Positions 61,901-64,000 of a stretch of DNA of 64,000 bases are shown here, one piece after another. This DNA is from Acanthaster planci (taxonomy: Eukaryota > Echinodermata > Asteroidea > Valvatida > Acanthasteridae). Both the position numbers and the translations under genes were made by a program. The notes beneath the pieces are model-generated. The model searched no databases. It worked only from the letters and a program-made list of their open reading frames with translations, and was not told the origin of the DNA. Numbering within the stretch: the first letter of the stretch is position 1; each line of letters opens with the position of its first letter. The stretch is taken from positions 289,992 to 353,991 of the forward strand of contig NW_019091542.1 of NCBI RefSeq assembly GCF_001949145.1, given 5' to 3'.

Positions 61901-63794
61901 GTTAAAAATTTGTTGATGGGCTCAAACATGACATTAAACATCAAAATTGCAACATGACCAGAAGCTTAATACATATTTTGGGGCTGCCTCTTCAACCCGT
62001 GGACACAACGTGAAATACAGCCGGACCTGCACGATGCAACTTTTTTTGTTTTACCAACCCCTTTCATGAATAGTGGGCTCTACCATTTACGGGTAGGGGT
62101 TTGGTATTTTTGGTAAACTAGACTGGTTCTCAGTCTTTCCATCATTTCTCTTATTGTGCAGGAAGGGGCCAACAGTAGGTTGTCCTCATGTGCGTATTAA
62201 AGACAATTTTCTGCCTGGTGCAATGTGATTGAATTTTTTATGCCTATGCACGAATGCGAACTTGAAATACTTTTATGAGAGTTTAAGGAGGTAATCGCTG
62301 AACGTGATACCAGTTAGCCCATTCAATAAACAAACACAAAATCCTGCCATTCGTTTAACGTCACACACAATTCATCTTGTGGTCCACATCACCACGCCCA
62401 CAGTGCCTGCAAGTGATCAACCATCAGTCATCAATCATGTGTCATGTTCCCCGACTACTTAAGCTAGGATTCTTCAGTGTGTTTACATGCTGCAAGGAAT
62501 CCATTCATCATTGTGAGTCCTGTTCCCTGACTCCCTCAGCACAGATTCCATCTTGTGGCAACGGACCTTCTTGGCATCTGACTGTTTCACACACAATTTC
62601 TCTGATGACTCGTCCACAAGAGTCCAGTTCCCTGACTTCCTCACCATGGATTTCCATGCTTCAGCATCAGAGTTCCAAAGGACCTGGACAATCCGCATCA
62701 CAGCTTTTCAAATTCCTCACCCATGTGTGCTTGGACCAAAAAGGAAAAGTTGTGGAGCGAGTCTAAGACGACACAGGGCTGAACTTCGTCCTTTGTAAAT
62801 AGTCCCCAAATATACAGTATCAGGAAGTATCTTCCTTGCCTAGTCATACGACAGACACCTGCTCGTTATCTGTGGAAGAACAAAAAAACAGCCAACTGAC
62901 TGCTCAGAGCTAGTTCATTTCAAGGAGCAAGTCAAATGTTAAAGGACACACGGAATATTTGGGTACAGTTTTTCAGAGTTACCCAGTTTGAATACGCTGT
63001 TGATGTAAATCTCCCTTATCCACCTGCAAAAATACATTAAAATTCTGAACGTCAGCACTTTGCAATTTACGAATGCAATTCTCTCCCTCAGCTGATTTCA
63101 TGAGATTTTCCTATTTTTTACAAATCAATAGAGCCTAGGCCATGTGTGAGTAGGGACCTGGTAAGAAATCCTGTTACCAGAGTTGATATCAAGACACTCA
63201 CAAGACACTCACAAGTCACCACAAGTCAGTCACAGGTCATTCAGTCCTAGGTCAGTTTGCCAGCTATTGACATAAAGTGTGACAAAGCCATTCCTTTGTC
63301 ATCGTCAGTCTCTGTAGCTCTGACCCGATTCGTGATCTGACTTGCGATAGACTTGTGACTGACTTGATGTAAGCTGTTCCTTGCATACCCGAGTCGTAGA
63401 AGTCGCACGCTTCTGTCTTGGAACTGGACAGTTCCCCTGGAAAGATAACAGACTCACGGTCAGGGTCATTAAAAACCAGGAACATCAAGTCTGTGAGCAA
63501 GCTTGAATCCTTGATGATAAATGCTTGGTGTCAAAGCGACACCAGTGTAATATCTCACATCAACAGATTCCCACTGAGCGTTTTACACACCAATACCATC
63601 ATTTCAAATCAAACAGGACATCCAGTCACCACAATATGTTGAGTGAGGGGTTAAATATTCCAAAATGGAGTGTTAATTTCAGACGAGTGATGTTATTTTG
63701 TGCTTACGTTTCCTGGCTGTGGCAACAGCATAGTCTGGTGGCTGCCTTTGTGTCATGTCAGGGGCAGCAGAGGGTGGTTGGGAATAAGACCTCC
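31397..63794 (-). CDS. PIK3AP1: BCAP/BANK1-family signalling adaptor (TIR-DBB-ankyrin), 5' end outside window
   Basis: Cytoplasmic scaffold that in vertebrates couples B-cell and Toll-like receptor signalling to PI3-kinase. Exons from 5' to 3' on the minus strand: 63708-63794, 63389-63436, 48609 or 48629-49256, 47493-47532, 45549-45690, 45145-45414, 44630-44658 (or -44644), 43236-43417, 42785-42866, 42240-42368, 41812-42105, 41438-41604, 40882-40969, 35024-35076, 34197-34230, 33731-33780, 33050-33154, 32295-32563, 31397-31544. With 48629 and 44644 every phase closes and gives 942 residues plus stop (human protein 805). Order: N-terminal tail, TIR, YxxM-rich linker, DBB, ankyrin repeats, helical linker, proline-rich tail. 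It is probably co-orthologous to vertebrate PIK3AP1 and BANK1, so the symbol is a family label. The first exon may lie beyond the right edge. Confidence 0.9.
33381..33685. mobile_element. hAT-like MITE in an adaptor intron
   Basis: The left end CAGGGTTCCCGCAG and the right end, whose complement reads GGATTCCCATAGTCG, resemble the CAGGGTTCCCGC termini of non-autonomous hAT elements. Flanks TACTTAAT (33373-33380) and TACTTATA (33686-33693) look like a decayed 8-bp target duplication, the hAT length. Inside are AAGGACTTTCTGGGA and CAGGATTTTCCACGA, as in related copies. No coding capacity. Confidence 0.6.
34390..34810. repeat. CAATTGG-rich degenerate repeat in an adaptor intron
   Basis: Within about 400 bases the palindrome-like word CAATTGG/CCAATTG and close variants (CAACTGG, CAAATGG) occur dozens of times, with embedded CTTCCTCTGTTTGTTTTCC-like spacers. 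The open frames through it, rich in NWF/QLV, are by-products of the repeat. It probably grew by local slippage. Confidence 0.7.
35077..37200. other. adaptor intron, left part, no gene seen
   Basis: First half of the 5.8-kb intron between 35024-35076 and 40882-40969. It contains a GGGGGGGG homopolymer near 36636 and unique AT-rich DNA. Several short frames on both strands lack domains and splice context. Confidence 0.5.
37213..37312 (-). mobile_element. tRNA-derived SINE
   Basis: On the minus strand a good A-box (TGGTCGAGTGG, 37292-37282) is followed at the correct distance by a perfect B-box (GGTTCGAGTCC, 37247-37237). The head resembles a tRNA of the Ser/Leu type, but the T-stem and acceptor stems do not pair, so it is a SINE head. 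It is related to the fragment at 1741-1825. Confidence 0.65.
37313..40881. other. adaptor intron, right part, repeats only
   Basis: No exon seen. A repeat at 39070-39135 contains two outward-facing copies of a CTGGTCTTAAA / TTTAAGACCAG word and is related to the repeat at 60237-60320. The remaining sequence is unique and AT-rich. Confidence 0.45.
41438..42866 (-). CDS. PIK3AP1: adaptor exons: post-ankyrin linker and conserved helical segment
   Basis: Four phase-matched exons. 42785-42866 carries a YMFM site (42808-42819), a YxxM consensus for PI3-kinase p85 SH2 domains. 42240-42368 has the helix QKELLKQLSREEG followed by SLYDSPFQIPIPATG, resembling a conserved Tyr-Asp-x-x-Phe segment of BCAP. 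41812-42105 is acidic then proline-rich (EDYERVEDE, SLPPPIEPRLAPPLPEPEGE). 41438-41604 has HLIEIQNRVKNKEVTVDEAV then MLFKNWELLQEK, closely matching the conserved helical region after the linker in vertebrate BCAP. The donor at 41812 (GTAGGG) was chosen because only that phase keeps the frame; a stronger-looking GTAAAA four codons earlier is out of phase. Confidence 0.85.
43236..44658 (-). CDS. PIK3AP1: adaptor exons: ankyrin repeats
   Basis: Exon 43236-43417 encodes about 60 residues with the ankyrin signature PTALHFAAKYGLKNICSML, then TCPGAMQAMKLKNREG and the second repeat TPDVIAGKSGHNDLKCFLEN. This is nearly the vertebrate BCAP/BANK1 ankyrin block. The preceding micro-exon ends at 44630 with QIEQ plus one base. 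Its 3' splice site is uncertain. The strong acceptor gives 44630-44658 (29 bases) but leaves a phase clash with exon 45145-45414. A weaker internal acceptor gives 44630-44644 (15 bases) and closes the frame. Confidence 0.85.
43639..44103. mobile_element. hAT-like inverted-repeat element in an adaptor intron
   Basis: The right end, read on the minus strand, starts TAGGGCTGTGTCAAATATCC and continues through several GAATATTCGA-like palindromes. The left end starts TAGGCCTGAGTAAATTC and also runs into TTTGAATATTCGAC. Together these look like degenerate terminal inverted repeats of a non-autonomous hAT element. No coding sequence is present and the target duplication is unclear. Confidence 0.45.
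45145..47532 (-). CDS. PIK3AP1: adaptor exons: DBB (Dof/BCAP/BANK) domain
   Basis: Three exons form the DBB domain, a homotypic interaction module shared by Dof, BCAP and BANK1. 47493-47532 (40 bases) gives PGLIIQPERWRSG. 45549-45690 gives AEGVLYMLFQDQLTKDQYTV, then a basic strand region and NPYTLEVDLPK. 45145-45414 gives HPAELTDVQVIGPNRAVVAT, then VMDELAEVLRDVVDPMKFMC followed by QALGI, and ends GLNLLVGQVGGEQK. The core DPMKFMCQALGI strongly resembles the family's NPVEFMCQAF segment. Junction phases agree (1 into 2 bases, then phase 0). The internal introns are about 130 bases and 1.8 kb. Confidence 0.9.
48609..49256 (-). CDS. PIK3AP1: adaptor exon: TIR domain plus YxxM-rich linker
   Basis: The longest exon, about 215 codons. 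Residues 1-130 form a TIR-like domain: DLTILYTEDTVQWCEYLFDI (first strand and helix), then SLVSVVIISPLFLQNC, GLICGVDEADME and DWHRVEAV, matching the N-terminal TIR of vertebrate BCAP. The linker holds three YxxM motifs: YMVM (48775-48786), YEPM (48703-48714) and YVDM (48616-48627), plus YVPV and YFTP. Two donors are plausible. GTATGG after 48609 keeps YVDM but clashes in phase with the next exon; GTACGT after 48629 removes YVDM and joins 47532 in frame. The acceptor at 49257 is preceded by GTACTCAAAA on the plus strand, i.e. a normal pyrimidine tract. Confidence 0.92.
60237..60450. repeat. dispersed repeat with internal direct duplication
   Basis: The word TTTATGACCGGTGAAGCACA followed by TATTTA occurs at about 60354 and, with one change, at about 60425, roughly 71 bases apart. 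The left part, TTTAAGACCAGCTCAGGAGA, matches the inverted copy at 39070-39135. An unidentified dispersed family. Confidence 0.6.
61248..61325 (-). repeat. 39-bp tandem duplication
   Basis: Two copies of a 39-base unit starting ATATTTGGTACCAACTTCCT differ at one base. Because 39 is a multiple of three, the minus-strand open frame through it carries a 13-residue duplication, but no gene is supported here. Confidence 0.9.
62436..62740 (+). repeat. degenerate ~100-bp repeat
   Basis: Three diverged copies begin with a GTTCCCTGACT-like word (about 62446, 62522 and 62628), followed by a CAC-x-GATTCCAT-like word. The spanning plus-strand frame of 129 codons is Ser/His-rich and is not called as a gene. 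Confidence 0.4.
63389..63794 (-). CDS. PIK3AP1: adaptor N-terminal exons upstream of the TIR domain
   Basis: Exon 63708-63794 (87 bases) starts after TTTACTAATAG and encodes RSYSQPPSAAPDMTQRQPPD followed by YAVATARK. It ends at a GTAAGC donor in phase 1. Exon 63389-63436 (48 bases) starts after TTATCTTTCCAG, encodes ELSSSKTEACDFYDS and ends at a GTATGC donor, also phase 1. The TIR exon needs exactly this phase, so the joined protein reads DFYDSGDPSDLTILY. No initiator Met in a strong context is visible, so translation likely starts further right, outside the window. They could instead belong to an upstream gene, but the phase agreement and lack of a stop favour this gene. Confidence 0.6.
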
Positions 63795-64000
63795 CTATTA
63801 GTAAACAAAGCACAGCAGACAAAGAGAAGTCAATGTCAGTATATATTAATGAATTTGGTCCAGTATCATTCAATTGTTGGTTTAAAATGACGGCCCAAAG
63901 AATCAGACAATTAATGAGTTATAAAATGAACAAGATTAGCGCCACATCACATTTCTTTCCCACAGCAATGGGCAGAGTTAAAGTCAAGTCCATTCAACGT

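Larger units (their letters stand above)
49257..63388. other. 14-kb adaptor intron, no exon recognised
   Basis: Large intron between the N-terminal exons and the TIR exon. It holds a TTATTATT microsatellite near 50640, scattered TACATGTA words and repeats listed separately near 60.3, 61.25 and 62.5 kb. Alternative first exons could hide here, for example near the more CpG-rich 55.8-56.9 kb stretch, but I cannot support any. Confidence 0.45.

Noticed and set aside
62377-62766. 129-codon plus-strand Ser/His-rich frame
   Set aside because: Spans a degenerate repeat, with no domain or splice signals.

Overview
This window looks like metazoan nuclear DNA: AT-rich, mostly non-coding, with short GT-AG-bounded exons, many degraded transposons, SINE-like repeats and one assembly gap. 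The gene content points to a deuterostome, most likely a marine invertebrate (echinoderm, hemichordate or cephalochordate). The main reason is a TIR + DBB + ankyrin + proline-rich adaptor of the BCAP/BANK family. TACATGTA-type repeats are frequent, but I cannot name the species.

Layout. 1-8.1 kb: no supported gene; a tRNA-derived SINE fragment (about 1.75 kb) and an internally deleted non-LTR retrotransposon (6.2-6.75 kb). 8190-9467 (+): an intact single-exon rhodopsin-like GPCR with unusual motif variants. 12157-17307 (+): a complete ten-exon ELP4 gene (Elongator subunit 4, 388 aa predicted) in only 5.2 kb. Its introns hold an inverted-repeat element, a 43-46 bp minisatellite and a near-perfect 28-bp-arm hairpin. 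20.2-24.8 kb (+): several exon-like segments in compatible phase that I do not recognise, including a decayed tandem array of an exon-like cassette. 25-27.6 kb: divergent AT-rich tandem repeats interrupted by an 869-base N gap. 28.1-63.8 kb (-): one very long spliced gene of the PIK3AP1/BANK1 family that runs off the right edge. I could place 19 exons. A 14-kb intron (49.3-63.4 kb) and much of 35-40.9 kb hold only repeats and unique non-coding sequence.

How the genes relate. ELP4 serves tRNA wobble-uridine modification, the GPCR is a lineage-specific receptor of unknown ligand, and the large minus-strand gene is a cytoplasmic signalling adaptor linking TIR-type receptor signalling to PI3-kinase through YxxM motifs. 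They are unrelated neighbours, not a pathway. The unrecognised plus-strand gene and the adaptor are tail to tail across the gap region.

All exon boundaries were placed by hand from splice consensus, reading phase and remembered family resemblance. No alignment or transcript evidence was available. Two junctions in the adaptor gene (48.6 kb and 44.6 kb) are ambiguous and flagged.
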